A stretch of 45,604 nt of DNA, taken from positions 1 through 45,604 of the forward strand of contig NZ_AXVD01000040.1 in NCBI RefSeq assembly GCF_000482385.1, given 5' to 3'. The position numbers were made by a program, and so were the translations under genes. How positions within the stretch are numbered: position 1 is the stretch's first letter; every line of letters begins with the position of its first letter. The stretch comes from Nocardia sp. CNY236 (GTDB lineage Bacteria > Actinomycetota > Actinomycetes > Mycobacteriales > Mycobacteriaceae). Shown in pieces: positions 7,942 through 16,244 of this stretch. Below the pieces are notes generated by a model. That model saw only the letters and a list, made by a program, of their open reading frames with translations, was not told the DNA's origin and did no database searches.

Positions 7942-9216
7942 TCAGAGTTGGCCGTTGGGGTCGATACTGCGCCGCATAAGCTGCGCGAGCCAATCCTTGC
8001 GCTGGGAATTCTTCAGGATCATCTGGTCGATCCCGTGCTCGGACAGGTGGTGCGTGGAGTAGATGATGTCACTGGCCTGCCCGATCCGCCGGATCCGTGA
8101 GGCGGCCTGGATGGTGCGACCGTAGTCAAAGGTCGGCGAAGCGAAGTGGGCGCGGGCGATGTGCTGGAGATTGAGCCCAAAGGCACCGACACCGTAGGTC
8201 AGCAGCAGCGGCACCCGCTCGGTACGAGACCGCTGGAACAGAATGTCGCGATCAGCAGGGCTATGCTCGCCATTGACCAACAGATGCGCCTCGCCCAGAG
8301 CATCAGCGATGAGGCGTTGCTCGCGCAGATAGTTGCAGAACACCAGGCAGTGCTGGCCGGCCACGGCCTCGGCGATGCTCGCGCATTTGACAGGGTCGTT
8401 CGCCGCGATCCGCGTCAGGTGGGAAAAAAGCTGGTAAAGCACGATTTCCGAGCCCTGGCTGTCGTTCCACTCCTGCAGGAACTCATCGCGGGTCTGCTCG
8501 TATTCGGTGCGGGTCTTTGCCGAGGACGGATGCACGGTGTGCGCGTCGAGCTGGGTGACCCCCAACTGCAGGCGTGCCTCGAAAACATACGGCGCGATCA
8601 GCGACCGCAGATGCTCGACGTTGATCGTGGACGCCTCGTACCAGATTCTTTCACTACCCCATTGGTCGACCACCCGGCATTCCCGGAAATACCGTTTCCG
8701 GTAGGCACGGTCGTCGGTGGCGATGATCTTCGGTGACAAGAAGTCCATCTGTCTTTTGATGTCCCACAGATCGCGCGTCAGCGGTGTGCCGTTGAGCACG
8801 AGGGCGTAGTCGGCGTGTTTGCGCAGTTCATACATGCGTGTGGTGCGCTTGGACTTGAGGTTTTTGATGAAGATCGACTCGTCCGCCACCACCAGCAGAC
8901 GAGGCCGCTGCACCCATTGCAAAACCTCCAGCCAAGTCCGCCCGGACTGCGACAGGGTCTCGTAGCCGAGCACACGCACAGGTACCGGTGAACCCCACCG
9001 CGCGATCTCGGCTTCGATCGTCGCGGTGACCGAACACGGCGCGACCCACAGCACCGCGTCCAGCTTCGCGGCGCGGTGGGCAATCAGATGCAGCGCCAAC
9101 CGCGACTTGCCCATCCCCTGCTCCATGAACAGCGCCCCCACCCGCAGGCGAGCGAACTGCGCGAACGCCGCTTCCTGGGCACCGGTCAGCGGCGCATCAG
9201 TCATCGAGGAGCTCAT
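7942..9216 (-). CDS. SNF2-like DEAD/DEAH helicase
   Basis: A 424-residue superfamily 2 ATPase. Walker A is EQGMGKS (residues 32-38); motif II is ADESIFIKN with Asp112-Glu113 (SNF2-type 'DE..xIKN'); motif III is LNGTPLTRD; and the second RecA lobe ends with the arginine-finger motif AASRIRRIGQASD. It is compact, lacking long insertions, like helicases of phages and islands. Start chosen at 9216 because GAGGTGG lies just upstream; Met5 is an alternative. It overlaps the preceding gene by 20 bases and should translocate on DNA for the IbrA/B pair downstream. Confidence 0.85.
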   Translation of the reverse strand: MSSSMTDAPLTGAQEAAFAQFARLRVGALFMEQGMGKSRLALHLIAHRAAKLDAVLWVAPCSVTATIEAEIARWGSPVPVRVLGYETLSQSGRTWLEVLQWVQRPRLLVVADESIFIKNLKSKRTTRMYELRKHADYALVLNGTPLTRDLWDIKRQMDFLSPKIIATDDRAYRKRYFRECRVVDQWGSERIWYEASTINVEHLRSLIAPYVFEARLQLGVTQLDAHTVHPSSAKTRTEYEQTRDEFLQEWNDSQGSEIVLYQLFSHLTRIAANDPVKCASIAEAVAGQHCLVFCNYLREQRLIADALGEAHLLVNGEHSPADRDILFQRSRTERVPLLLTYGVGAFGLNLQHIARAHFASPTFDYGRTIQAASRIRRIGQASDIIYSTHHLSEHGIDQMILKNSQRKDWLAQLMRRSIDPNGQL

Positions 9217-10213
9217 GGGGAATCACCACCTCGGTCACCGGCGCCACCGGATCCGGGTCGACGGCTTCCACACCTCTGGTTGGGGTCAGCGTGGTGTATG
9301 CCCAGGCCCGGACCATATCGACGAAGTCCGGCGCGGGAAGCTCCACGACGTCGTCGACGGTGTGCACGCGCACGGTGTGGTCGGCCGGCAGGCGCAGGGA
9401 CGGCAAGCCCTCGTGCTCCTCGACGAACCCGCGCGGCAGCCAGACCCGGGCCCGGGGCCAGCAGTCGGCGAAGTGAGGAAACCGCAGAACCCGGCGTGCC
9501 CCGTACCGGGTGGTGACCCGGCGCAGGTGACAGGCCTGGATCGGCAGCCGCAGCCATGCGGTCCTCTCGACCGCGAGGCACGGTCCCGGTTCGGGCAGCG
9601 GGTGCGCGCGGTCAGTGAACAGCTCCTGCGCGGTGACCACGACCGGTGTCGTCCCGCCGCGCAGGGTGATGTGGGACTGGGTGCGGGCCAAAGTGATCCG
9701 CCGTTCGTGTTCACCCAGTGCAGCGACTCGGAAATTCGGGACATCGAAGTGTAGGCCCTCCCAGCGCGAGCACCGCATCACGATCCGTTGGGACTTCCCC
9801 GACGGATTGGCGTACACGTCGTCGGCGGCGACGAGGACAGCGTTGTGGCGTCCGGGCTGCCACACCGCGGGGACTTGCCAGCACGGGCCGGGCTCGGGGG
9901 TCGGCTGGCGGCGGTCGCGCCAGAGCTCCTCGGCGGTGATCCACGCGCTGTAGCGGCCGTCGGTGACCTCGCAGCGCTGCCGGGTACCGGGCGGGATCTT
10001 GACCGTGGCCAGTTCGTTGTGGATGCGGACCCAGTCGGCCCACACCGACACACCGCAAGCTTCCCACCGAGATCGGCGCAACCGGATCCAAACCTTCTTC
10101 CTGTCGGGGGTCACGTCTGCGGCCGCTATGTCGAAGGTGTTGACCCCATCAGGGCGCCACACGTCGGGATCAGAGGTGAGGTGACGGGCACCGAAGGTAT
10201 CGAGCAGACTCAT
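9197..10213 (-). CDS. Unknown protein with an internal tandem repeat
   Basis: About 338 residues from ATG 10213 (GGAG eight bases upstream); a GTG at 10222 is the alternative. The protein contains two imperfect repeats of roughly 75 residues: ITAEELWRDRRQPTPEPGP followed by CWQV, and VTAQELFTDRAHPLPEPGP followed by CLAV, each then continuing through a basic strand-rich segment ending RWEGLHFDVP or RRVLRFP. The first ~100 residues may hold a third, weaker copy. It is beta-rich, basic and Trp-rich, without a recognisable family. The position directly before the helicase suggests a target-recognition or adaptor role. Confidence 0.7.
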   Translation of the reverse strand: MSLLDTFGARHLTSDPDVWRPDGVNTFDIAAADVTPDRKKVWIRLRRSRWEACGVSVWADWVRIHNELATVKIPPGTRQRCEVTDGRYSAWITAEELWRDRRQPTPEPGPCWQVPAVWQPGRHNAVLVAADDVYANPSGKSQRIVMRCSRWEGLHFDVPNFRVAALGEHERRITLARTQSHITLRGGTTPVVVTAQELFTDRAHPLPEPGPCLAVERTAWLRLPIQACHLRRVTTRYGARRVLRFPHFADCWPRARVWLPRGFVEEHEGLPSLRLPADHTVRVHTVDDVVELPAPDFVDMVRAWAYTTLTPTRGVEAVDPDPVAPVTEVVIPHELLDD

Positions 10214-10215
10214 CG

Positions 10216-10671
10216 TCACCACTCCGGCTCGGTCTCGCCCAGGAGCTCGGGCAGGGGCCGGTCGAAAACCTCAGGCCAGCGGCCGGTCGGCACGAAGTTG
10301 TCGTGGATCCAGTGCCCGGGCCACACGGTGTCGGGATAGGCCAGCGGCAACGTCGACTGCCACAGCCCCTGGATAGCAGGCACACCGCTCTGCCCGGCCA
10401 CCGCCAGCAGCACCCAACCGAAAGGATGAAATCCGTGCACGGTGTCGGCGTTGTCGAGCCACCAGCGGCTCACCACGATCTCGCGGTAGGCCTCGGCTAC
10501 CCGTTCGTACATCGGCGTCCACGACTCATGCGCCGACCAGCCCGGGGTACCGCGGGGTCGTGATCCGTGGCCACGGCGCGTCACGAGGTCGATCGCGGTC
10601 CGGCGAATGTCGATCGCCGCGGTGATCTGGCGGCTCGTACCGCCTTCCATCACAGGCAGGGTGTCGGTCAT
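10216..10671 (-). CDS. Unknown protein of the IbrAB operon
   Basis: A 151-residue protein, overlapping the upstream gene by four bases and touching the downstream start. It has many aromatic and proline residues (GWSAHESWTPMYERVAEAY, SRWWLDN, WPGHWIHDNFVPTGRWPE). A helix around residues 55-68 is the clearest secondary structure. No family is recognised and no catalytic motif is obvious. Coupled translation with both neighbours makes it a genuine gene and a component of the same system or element. Confidence 0.65.
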   Translation of the reverse strand: MTDTLPVMEGGTSRQITAAIDIRRTAIDLVTRRGHGSRPRGTPGWSAHESWTPMYERVAEAYREIVVSRWWLDNADTVHGFHPFGWVLLAVAGQSGVPAIQGLWQSTLPLAYPDTVWPGHWIHDNFVPTGRWPEVFDRPLPELLGETEPEW

Positions 10672-11090
10672 GAGTGGTCCTCCGAGGCGTTGAGATCGCG
10701 GAACTCACCGGGCGCGCAAAACCTCACCAATCTCGAGGTCGGGCCGTCGCCTCGCGTATCGATCCAGCGTCTTGCGCGCGTCTCGCGCAGCAGGATTGCC
10801 AGCACCCGCTCCCGGCTAAGGTCGGTATCACTGAGGCTGTGTTCTAGGTCGGTCAGGGCCTCGTCTCGGATTGTGACCGCCCACGCGATCTGCGAATCGC
10901 TGCCGGTGAGTTTGGGAAGGTTGGCCTCGGCAGCGCGTGCAGCCGAGGCCGCGTTCTGCTGTGCACGGGCACACTCCCAGCAGTCCTGCTCTGCGAGCCA
11001 CTGTTGCTTTCTGGTGCGGCGTGATTTGTTGCCATCGAGGTGATGCCGCTCCTCATGACCACACGCATGTTCGATTGTGTACCTGGCCAT
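10668..11090 (-). CDS. Cys/His-rich small protein, first gene of the leftward operon
   Basis: 140 residues beginning MARYTIEHACGHEERHHLDG, then WLAEQDCWECARAQ. The paired CGH and CxxC motifs at about residues 10-12 and 37-40 form a probable zinc-binding unit, a layout common in small actinophage and plasmid proteins. An alanine-rich helix (AASAARAAEANLPKL) follows. The gene is the first of seven on this strand and probably marks the 5' end of the transcript. Role unknown; DNA binding or protein interaction are possibilities. Confidence 0.65.
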   Translation of the reverse strand: MARYTIEHACGHEERHHLDGNKSRRTRKQQWLAEQDCWECARAQQNAASAARAAEANLPKLTGSDSQIAWAVTIRDEALTDLEHSLSDTDLSRERVLAILLRETRARRWIDTRGDGPTSRLVRFCAPGEFRDLNASEDHS

Positions 11091-11163
11091 TGTGATCGAC
11101 CTCCGGCTGTTGAGAATGGGGAGTTTCGGCTGCTCGTGCGGTAGTGAGAGCGGGACGCCAGGA

Positions 11164-11191
11164 AGCTTACCGCAAGTTAATTTGTTTGCAA
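11164..11191 (-). promoter_or_regulatory. Candidate promoter of the leftward IbrAB operon
   Basis: On the minus strand TTGCAA (11191-11186) and TAAGCT (11169-11164) are separated by 16 bases, resembling -35 and -10 boxes. The surrounding AT-rich patch is unusual for this window. It lies about 75 bases upstream of the first operon gene. Assigned from pattern only. Confidence 0.35.
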
Positions 11192-11867
11192 AGCCTGTGG
11201 CGATGCGGGTGACATTCCCGATGGTGCGGGTGGCGCTCGCACTGATGGGCGTACCCGCCGCGCAGCACGACGGGTACGCCCTGAGACATCAGACCGCATG
11301 GCTTCCGTTGTGCTGAACGCGATTCCCGGGCCACATGGCCGCAGTCGGATGCCTCGAGAAGGAACCGGTCGCTGATGCCGATGGAGATCGACCCCTGCGC
11401 CGCTGCTGCACCCCCGTCGACGAGGGGCGCAACCAGTTGACCGCGGTATTGCCGACAGCACATACCGGATTCGAAACACTGGTCAGCACGTCCGAGCAGG
11501 AAGATCAGAGGCGACACAGCCGGATCGGGCCGCACTGACCAGCAGAGTCATGCATCTACGGGACTGCCGCTGGCCTGTCCCACGGTGACGCTGGTCACTG
11601 GCGTGGGCACGCGTTCGCGGGCTCACGGTGCATCGCCCAGCCCGGAGCGTCCTCGATGTGTGGGTTCCCATCCGCACGCCACCTCGTCGCGCAACTGGAC
11701 TCGATCAGTCGACCAACGGATATCTGTGCCGACGGCTCCTCCTGCTGGCTGAGGTCCAGGCCTGTCCCGTTGGGCTTGTTCGGCGACTTCCCTTGCGGCC
11801 TATTGAACCGGAGACCTTCCGTGCTGGCGGAGGCTTCGCCACCACGGAAGGCGCCCATCGATCTTCG
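11192..11867. other. Region without a supported gene
   Basis: About 680 bases with no convincing coding frame on either strand. The one clear structure is an 11-bp perfect inverted repeat (11247-11257 with 11271-11281, 13-base loop), perhaps a terminator or operator. The rest looks like decayed sequence. Confidence 0.4.
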
Positions 11868-12281
11868 CTACGTGACGCGCAGCGACTCTGGCGCGACGAG
11901 CGTCAAGCTCGCCCGATCGCAGCGAAGGTACCTGTTCTGATCCCCTCCCAAAACACTCACGTCAAATAAATCGGACCGGCCGGTCGGCACTTCGACGACG
12001 ACATAGAGCCCCGGCCTACCGAGGACCTTCACAACCGACCCAAGGACGAGCGGCGCAGGCGCTGCCGCAGCGAACGTTTTGGCATTCATGACCTCGGCGT
12101 CTGTCGCCGGCCGGGCCAACGGCCGGTCGGCTCGGACGGCTGTGCCGCCGTCGAGCGGTTCCAACTGCAGGGTCTTTGGATTTGTCTTGGTGATGCCGAA
12201 CACCTTGCCGTCGTGCAGAGGGTTCCCGGTGCCATCTAAGACAACGTGGTCGCCGACGGCGAACTCGTGGGTGCGGGCCAT
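11868..12281 (-). CDS. Unknown protein with a possible SH3-like N-terminus, member of the motif-linked gene set
   Basis: 137 residues from ATG 12281, preceded by AAAGGAA. The opening HEFAVGDHVVLDGTGNPLHD followed by KVFGITKT is typical of small SH3-like or KOW-like beta barrels, and a second similar segment starts LGSVVKVLGRPGLYVVVEV. It may be two related small barrels joined by a linker. A copy of the GACTGCAACAG motif lies 61 bases upstream, in the same orientation as those upstream of the rIIB-like and PP2C genes. Function unknown. Confidence 0.65.
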   Translation of the reverse strand: MARTHEFAVGDHVVLDGTGNPLHDGKVFGITKTNPKTLQLEPLDGGTAVRADRPLARPATDAEVMNAKTFAAAAPAPLVLGSVVKVLGRPGLYVVVEVPTGRSDLFDVSVLGGDQNRYLRCDRASLTLVAPESLRVT

Positions 12282-12342
12282 GGAACAGTTCCTTTCAGCG
12301 AGTGATCATCTGCTCCCTCGATTCTCACGCGGCGCCATGCGA

Positions 12343-12353
12343 CTGTTGCAGTC
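12343..12353 (-). promoter_or_regulatory. GACTGCAACAG motif, copy a
   Basis: Exact 11-base match on the minus strand, 61 bases upstream of the leftward start at 12281. One of six exact copies between 12.3 and 19.1 kb. In this copy the motif sits in a GACTG-TTG-CAGTC near-palindrome on the plus strand. Confidence 0.6.
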
Positions 12354-12444
12354 CGGAGCTGGACCTACAGCGTCAGGTGATCGGCTTCGCCCCGATCACA
12401 GACAATTTGCCGCGGAAGGCTCTGGCCCGCGGCCGCGGCGGCGA

Positions 12445-12561
12445 CGCCACCTGTCCGCGCGGAACAGCGTGCGCTGCGACATCGACCGGCGCGCTCGCCA
12501 CCTGTCCGCGCGGAACAGCGTGCGCTGCGACATCGACCGGCGCGCTCGCCACCTGTCCTGA
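12445..12561. repeat. 51-bp tandem repeat, 2.3 copies
   Basis: Units start at 12445, 12496 and 12547, the first two being identical 51-mers beginning CGCCACCTGTCCGCG. The third is cut after 15 bases. 51 is a multiple of three, so an open frame crosses it, but I see no convincing gene. It lies between the 137-residue leftward gene and the rIIA-like gene. Confidence 0.9.
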
Positions 12562-12682
12562 CCTAGAGATCAGTGACGTTGCCGTGGGCCGGAATCGAGG
12601 TTGAAACAGCCCTCGGAGCCGCCGTGCACAGTTGGCGTATCGGATCACCGACCAGACCCCCTCACTGAATGGAGCACTCTCG

Positions 12683-14740
12683 ATGGCTATTCCCGCGAAC
12701 CCGACCTCCACGATTGTCGACACCGACATCGCCCCTCAAGAGGCCGTGACGATGACTTCGCGCGTCGACGAGGACGGTGCGCGGCGGATCATGGGCATGT
12801 TGGTTGACATGTACGCCGATCCGGTGACTGCGGTGGTGCGTGAGTACGTCGCGAACGCGGTCGATGCGACGATCGCCGCCGGATCGATGCTGCCGGTCGA
12901 GGTGACGACGCCCGATGCGCTGACCCCGAATCTGGTTGTCGTGGATCGTGGGACGGGCATGACGAGCGCTGAAGTCGAGGCGGTGTTCTTGGCGTTCGCG
13001 GCATCGACGAAGCGAGGCACAAACGAGCAGGTCGGTGGTCTCGGCGTAGGGGCCAAATCGGCGTGGACGGTCGCGGATTCATTCCTGATCGACACGGTGA
13101 AGGCAGGCCGCCGGACGGTCGTGCGTGCAGCACGTGACCTCGCGCATCATGTGCTGGTCGCGGACGCGGCGACAGATCGGCCGCCGGGAACCTCCATCAC
13201 GATCCCGGTCGACGAGCAGAGCGCACCGAAGTGGCGCGATGTTGTGCGGTCGGTCACGGCAGCCCACAAGCCAGGCGCGGTCATAGTCGACGGGGAGCCT
13301 GTCATCAGCATTCAGGGTGGGCCACGTTGGGTCGGGCCGATCCGCTGCGGCCACCTCGACAGCAAGGAGGCCAGGGGCAAGGCCAAGGTCACAGTCCTGT
13401 CGGGTGGAACACTTTTCTCAGTTCCCCGCGACATTGAGGCGACGGTCACAAGGCGTGTCGACATGGGATGCGTAGTCGAATTGCCGGTGGGGACTTTCGA
13501 TCACACGCCGAGCCGTGAGTCGCTGATCGCCACTCCCCGGACGCAGGAGTCCATCGCTCAGGCGCTGCGTGAATTCGACCAACAGTGGACCGCCTTGGGA
13601 GAGCGCATCGCCGCGCTGGTCGAGACCGATGTCATGGCGGCACAGACCCTGCGTGCGGCTACGCTCGACAGTCACGGAAACCAATCGCATTTACCGATCG
13701 ACGCAACGATGACCCTCACGTCAGACATCCTGACCTTCGGGCCATCACATTCATGGCGCATGGCATGGACTCCGGGAACCCCCGCCGATACTGTGCCAAT
13801 GTCAGCGTTCGGCCAGTGGTGCGAACGCCTGCTCATCATCACCGGGTGGCCGAATCGGCGCTCGCTGCGCGGCGTCGCCAAATACGCCCGCATCTTTGCC
13901 CCGCACGTGACCTCGATCCTGGCACTGCGTGGCGAAGCGAAATCGGTGGCACTGCCAGTGAAGAACTCCGTCCAAGCCATCCAGATCACCGTGGACACCC
14001 CAGGGGTGACCATCGTGTCGTACACCGAGATGCAAAGGCAACTCGAGGAACGGCGCTCAGCAGACCGGCCCGCACGGCGCGACCCGGCCTACCGGGTGGT
14101 GCGGAGGAAGGACGGCAAAACCCGTACTGTGGAGATGACACTGTCGCAAATCTCCGCGCTCTCGGTACCGGTCGTCTATGCCGCCAGGGTGGAATGGTGC
14201 GAGTTTCCCTGTGGCCTGGAAGATGGTGCCCTCGTGTACCTGGGACGCAAGTCGCCGAACACGTTCACCGCCGCTGTGACGCACGCGGTCGAGTACACCC
14301 AGTGGGCCAACCAGCGAGTCCATGACCTGATCGCCGCAGGAAGCGAACTGGACCTCGACGCGGTCGCCCTGGATTCGGTCGTGGACCACCGGTGGCTATT
14401 TGAACTCGCCTACTCCGTGGCTGACTACGTGCCAGAAGCGCACCCGGCGGCCGAAACTCTCCGCCGCATGAAGGCAATCCACGCACATGCCCTCTCCTCG
14501 AGGGGGGCGGCGCAATGGCCGCTGGCGCGAGCGATGGAACAGTGCTCGAGGGCGGAGTTCTTTGCACCAGCTTCGATCCGTGTAGCCGACCTCGCAAAGA
14601 CACTCAAGGAGATGTACCCACTGTTCAATTTCATCCAGCCCTCCCGCCTGGGCCGGGGTTCCAATGTGGCCCACATAGGTGAATACCTCGCCAACGTCGC
14701 CCCGAAAACGACTGCAACAGTAGCCAGGGCCGCCGAGTAG
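12683..14740 (+). CDS. rIIA-like: rIIA-like GHKL-type ATPase
   Basis: 685 residues from ATG 12683 (GGAG nine bases upstream; an in-frame ATG at 12632 has none). The N-terminus carries a full GHKL/Bergerat ATP-binding site: N-box REYVANAVDA (Glu54, Asn58, Asp61), G1 box VVDRGTGM (Asp88-Met93) and G2 box GGLGVGAKSA (118-127). The size and the long C-terminal part match phage T4 rIIA-like proteins, which are membrane-associated factors in lysis inhibition and exclusion by lambda Rex. An rIIB-like gene follows 37 bases later, a pairing that supports the call. A GACTGCAACAG motif sits in its last codons. Confidence 0.8.
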   Translation: MAIPANPTSTIVDTDIAPQEAVTMTSRVDEDGARRIMGMLVDMYADPVTAVVREYVANAVDATIAAGSMLPVEVTTPDALTPNLVVVDRGTGMTSAEVEAVFLAFAASTKRGTNEQVGGLGVGAKSAWTVADSFLIDTVKAGRRTVVRAARDLAHHVLVADAATDRPPGTSITIPVDEQSAPKWRDVVRSVTAAHKPGAVIVDGEPVISIQGGPRWVGPIRCGHLDSKEARGKAKVTVLSGGTLFSVPRDIEATVTRRVDMGCVVELPVGTFDHTPSRESLIATPRTQESIAQALREFDQQWTALGERIAALVETDVMAAQTLRAATLDSHGNQSHLPIDATMTLTSDILTFGPSHSWRMAWTPGTPADTVPMSAFGQWCERLLIITGWPNRRSLRGVAKYARIFAPHVTSILALRGEAKSVALPVKNSVQAIQITVDTPGVTIVSYTEMQRQLEERRSADRPARRDPAYRVVRRKDGKTRTVEMTLSQISALSVPVVYAARVEWCEFPCGLEDGALVYLGRKSPNTFTAAVTHAVEYTQWANQRVHDLIAAGSELDLDAVALDSVVDHRWLFELAYSVADYVPEAHPAAETLRRMKAIHAHALSSRGAAQWPLARAMEQCSRAEFFAPASIRVADLAKTLKEMYPLFNFIQPSRLGRGSNVAHIGEYLANVAPKTTATVARAAE
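14710..14720 (+). promoter_or_regulatory. GACTGCAACAG motif, copy f
   Basis: Exact plus-strand copy inside the 3' end of the rIIA-like gene, 57 bases upstream of the rIIB-like start at 14778. Shares the longer context AACGACTGCAACAG with copies b and d. Confidence 0.6.
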
Positions 14741-14777
14741 ACCCATTGGTAGAACCAAAACCGAAGGGACAGAAGCG

Positions 14778-15695
14778 ATGCGATGGATAATCGACTCGAC
14801 GTCGATCACGGTGCTCCACGACGACCAGCCCGTCATGGTCTCCGCCGGCGACCCGCAGTACACCCCGATCCGCAACTACCTCACTGCCGGCGGGCAGGAG
14901 ATCGAGCACATCCGGCATCTCGCCGAGGACGGAAAATCCGAAATCCGCGAGACAGTGACCGACCTCCACAATGTGGTGGACGGAGACGACGAACAGCCGT
15001 ACCGAATCGTTCACGGCGATCCCGTGGACACGGTCGTACTGGCCGCCGCCGTACGAGTGCGACGAGAAGCCGGCGACCTCACCGCGCTCGGTGCATTCAC
15101 CCGCCGACTCGAGGAAAACCCCTCCCCTGCGGCACGGTCACAGCTGTTCGCGTGGCTGGCTGCCGGTGGCTTCACCATCACACCGGACGGCATGATCGTG
15201 GGGTACAAAGGCGTTGGCACCGATGGACGCTCGCTGCACTTCGGTCGCCAACGGGTCACCATCACCCACCAGGACGGCACCGTCGAAACCATCACAGGAA
15301 AGGTGCCTTACCCAATCGGCGCAACTGTCGAGATGGCACGCAGCAACGTCGACGACGACCGCGACAGTGCGTGCTCGGTCGGCCTGCACGTCGGAACCTA
15401 CAACTACGCAACCAGCTTCGGCGAATCCACGATCCTGGTGTTGGTGGACCCTGCGGATGTGGTCTCGGTTCCTCGTGATCACGACGGCCAGAAGATGCGC
15501 GTCTGCAAGCTCGTGGTGGCCGCCCCACACGACGGTGAGCAGATCAGCGAGGCGATCCTCACCCTCGTCACAACGATGCCCGACCCGGCTGCTGAAGCCG
15601 CATACCGCGCGCGGCCGGAGAACCAGCCTCCTGTAGTCCCCGAGGACGAGGAGTTCTGCGACGACACCGACGAAGGCTACTGGAACGAGGACTGA
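14778..15695 (+). CDS. rIIB-like: rIIB-like protein
   Basis: A 305-residue protein with the rIIB core: FAWLAAGGFTITPDGMIVGY followed by KGV at about residues 123-145, the counterpart of the phage 'L..NG..IT.DG..I.YK.V' signature, then VEMARSNVDDDRD and CSVGLHVGTYNYA. The C-terminus is acidic (DEEFCDDTDEGYWNED). In T4 the rIIB product acts together with rIIA. Finding both adjacent and in the same order in an actinobacterial element, and not in an obvious prophage with structural genes, is notable. A 20-bp hairpin follows 45 bases after the stop. Confidence 0.8.
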   Translation: MRWIIDSTSITVLHDDQPVMVSAGDPQYTPIRNYLTAGGQEIEHIRHLAEDGKSEIRETVTDLHNVVDGDDEQPYRIVHGDPVDTVVLAAAVRVRREAGDLTALGAFTRRLEENPSPAARSQLFAWLAAGGFTITPDGMIVGYKGVGTDGRSLHFGRQRVTITHQDGTVETITGKVPYPIGATVEMARSNVDDDRDSACSVGLHVGTYNYATSFGESTILVLVDPADVVSVPRDHDGQKMRVCKLVVAAPHDGEQISEAILTLVTTMPDPAAEAAYRARPENQPPVVPEDEEFCDDTDEGYWNED

Positions 15696-15740
15696 GCAGA
15701 GGGCTTCGGCAAGCAGCACGAGCACGCACTCGGCACGGAC

Positions 15741-15798
15741 GAAGCATTGAGCCGCTGATGCAGGGCGACCACGCCAAACATCAGCGGCTCAATGCTTC
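15741..15798. terminator. Long perfect hairpin after the rIIA-rIIB pair
   Basis: Perfect 20-bp inverted repeat (15741-15760 and 15779-15798) with an 18-base loop. It lies 45 bases after the rIIB-like stop and far upstream of the PP2C start, so it probably ends the rIIA-rIIB transcript. Confidence 0.85.
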
Positions 15799-16177
15799 TG
15801 CGGTCGCCCAACTCCGGTCGGAAGTGCGCCCCACGGCCGAACACGACATCCATCCCGTGAGTGTTCGGTCGCGATAGCGAACCTGACCCAGTGCGCCCTT
15901 GGCGTGGGCACACGTCGTCACGACCGACCAGCGCGGAACCGGACACCGCTCCTGGCCAACGCAACCTGACCGTCTGCGGGCTGTCCTGCCAGAACCCCTT
16001 GGGCCGACTCTTCCCGGACTGTGAGCAATCGGAGCGCGCCAGCTGCTCGGAGATCCTGCACAGCAGCGTGCCCAGCTCCAGTAATCCTGATCCCTTCCAC
16101 GCTGTTCCGCGCGCCCAGCGCCGCCGACCCACGGAGCTTCACCGCGCGCTGGCGGCCGGCCGTGACCTGTCATGAAC
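15799..16177. other. Region without a supported gene
   Basis: Roughly 380 bases between the hairpin and the PP2C upstream region. Open frames exist on both strands but none has a ribosome-binding site and a protein-like composition together. It may be decayed sequence. Confidence 0.35.
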
Positions 16178-16188
16178 GACTGCAACAG
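16178..16188 (+). promoter_or_regulatory. GACTGCAACAG motif, copy b
   Basis: Exact plus-strand copy 56 bases upstream of the PP2C ATG at 16245, in the same extended context (AACGACTGCAACAG) as the copy before the rIIB-like gene. Confidence 0.65.
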
Positions 16189-16244
16189 CCGCTGGTGCTG
16201 TACGGGATGGTTGCGCCAACACCACACACCAACAGGAGACGGAC

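Noticed and set aside
12445..12561. CRISPR array
   Set aside because: The 51-bp units are contiguous, with no spacers, and no cas genes are present.
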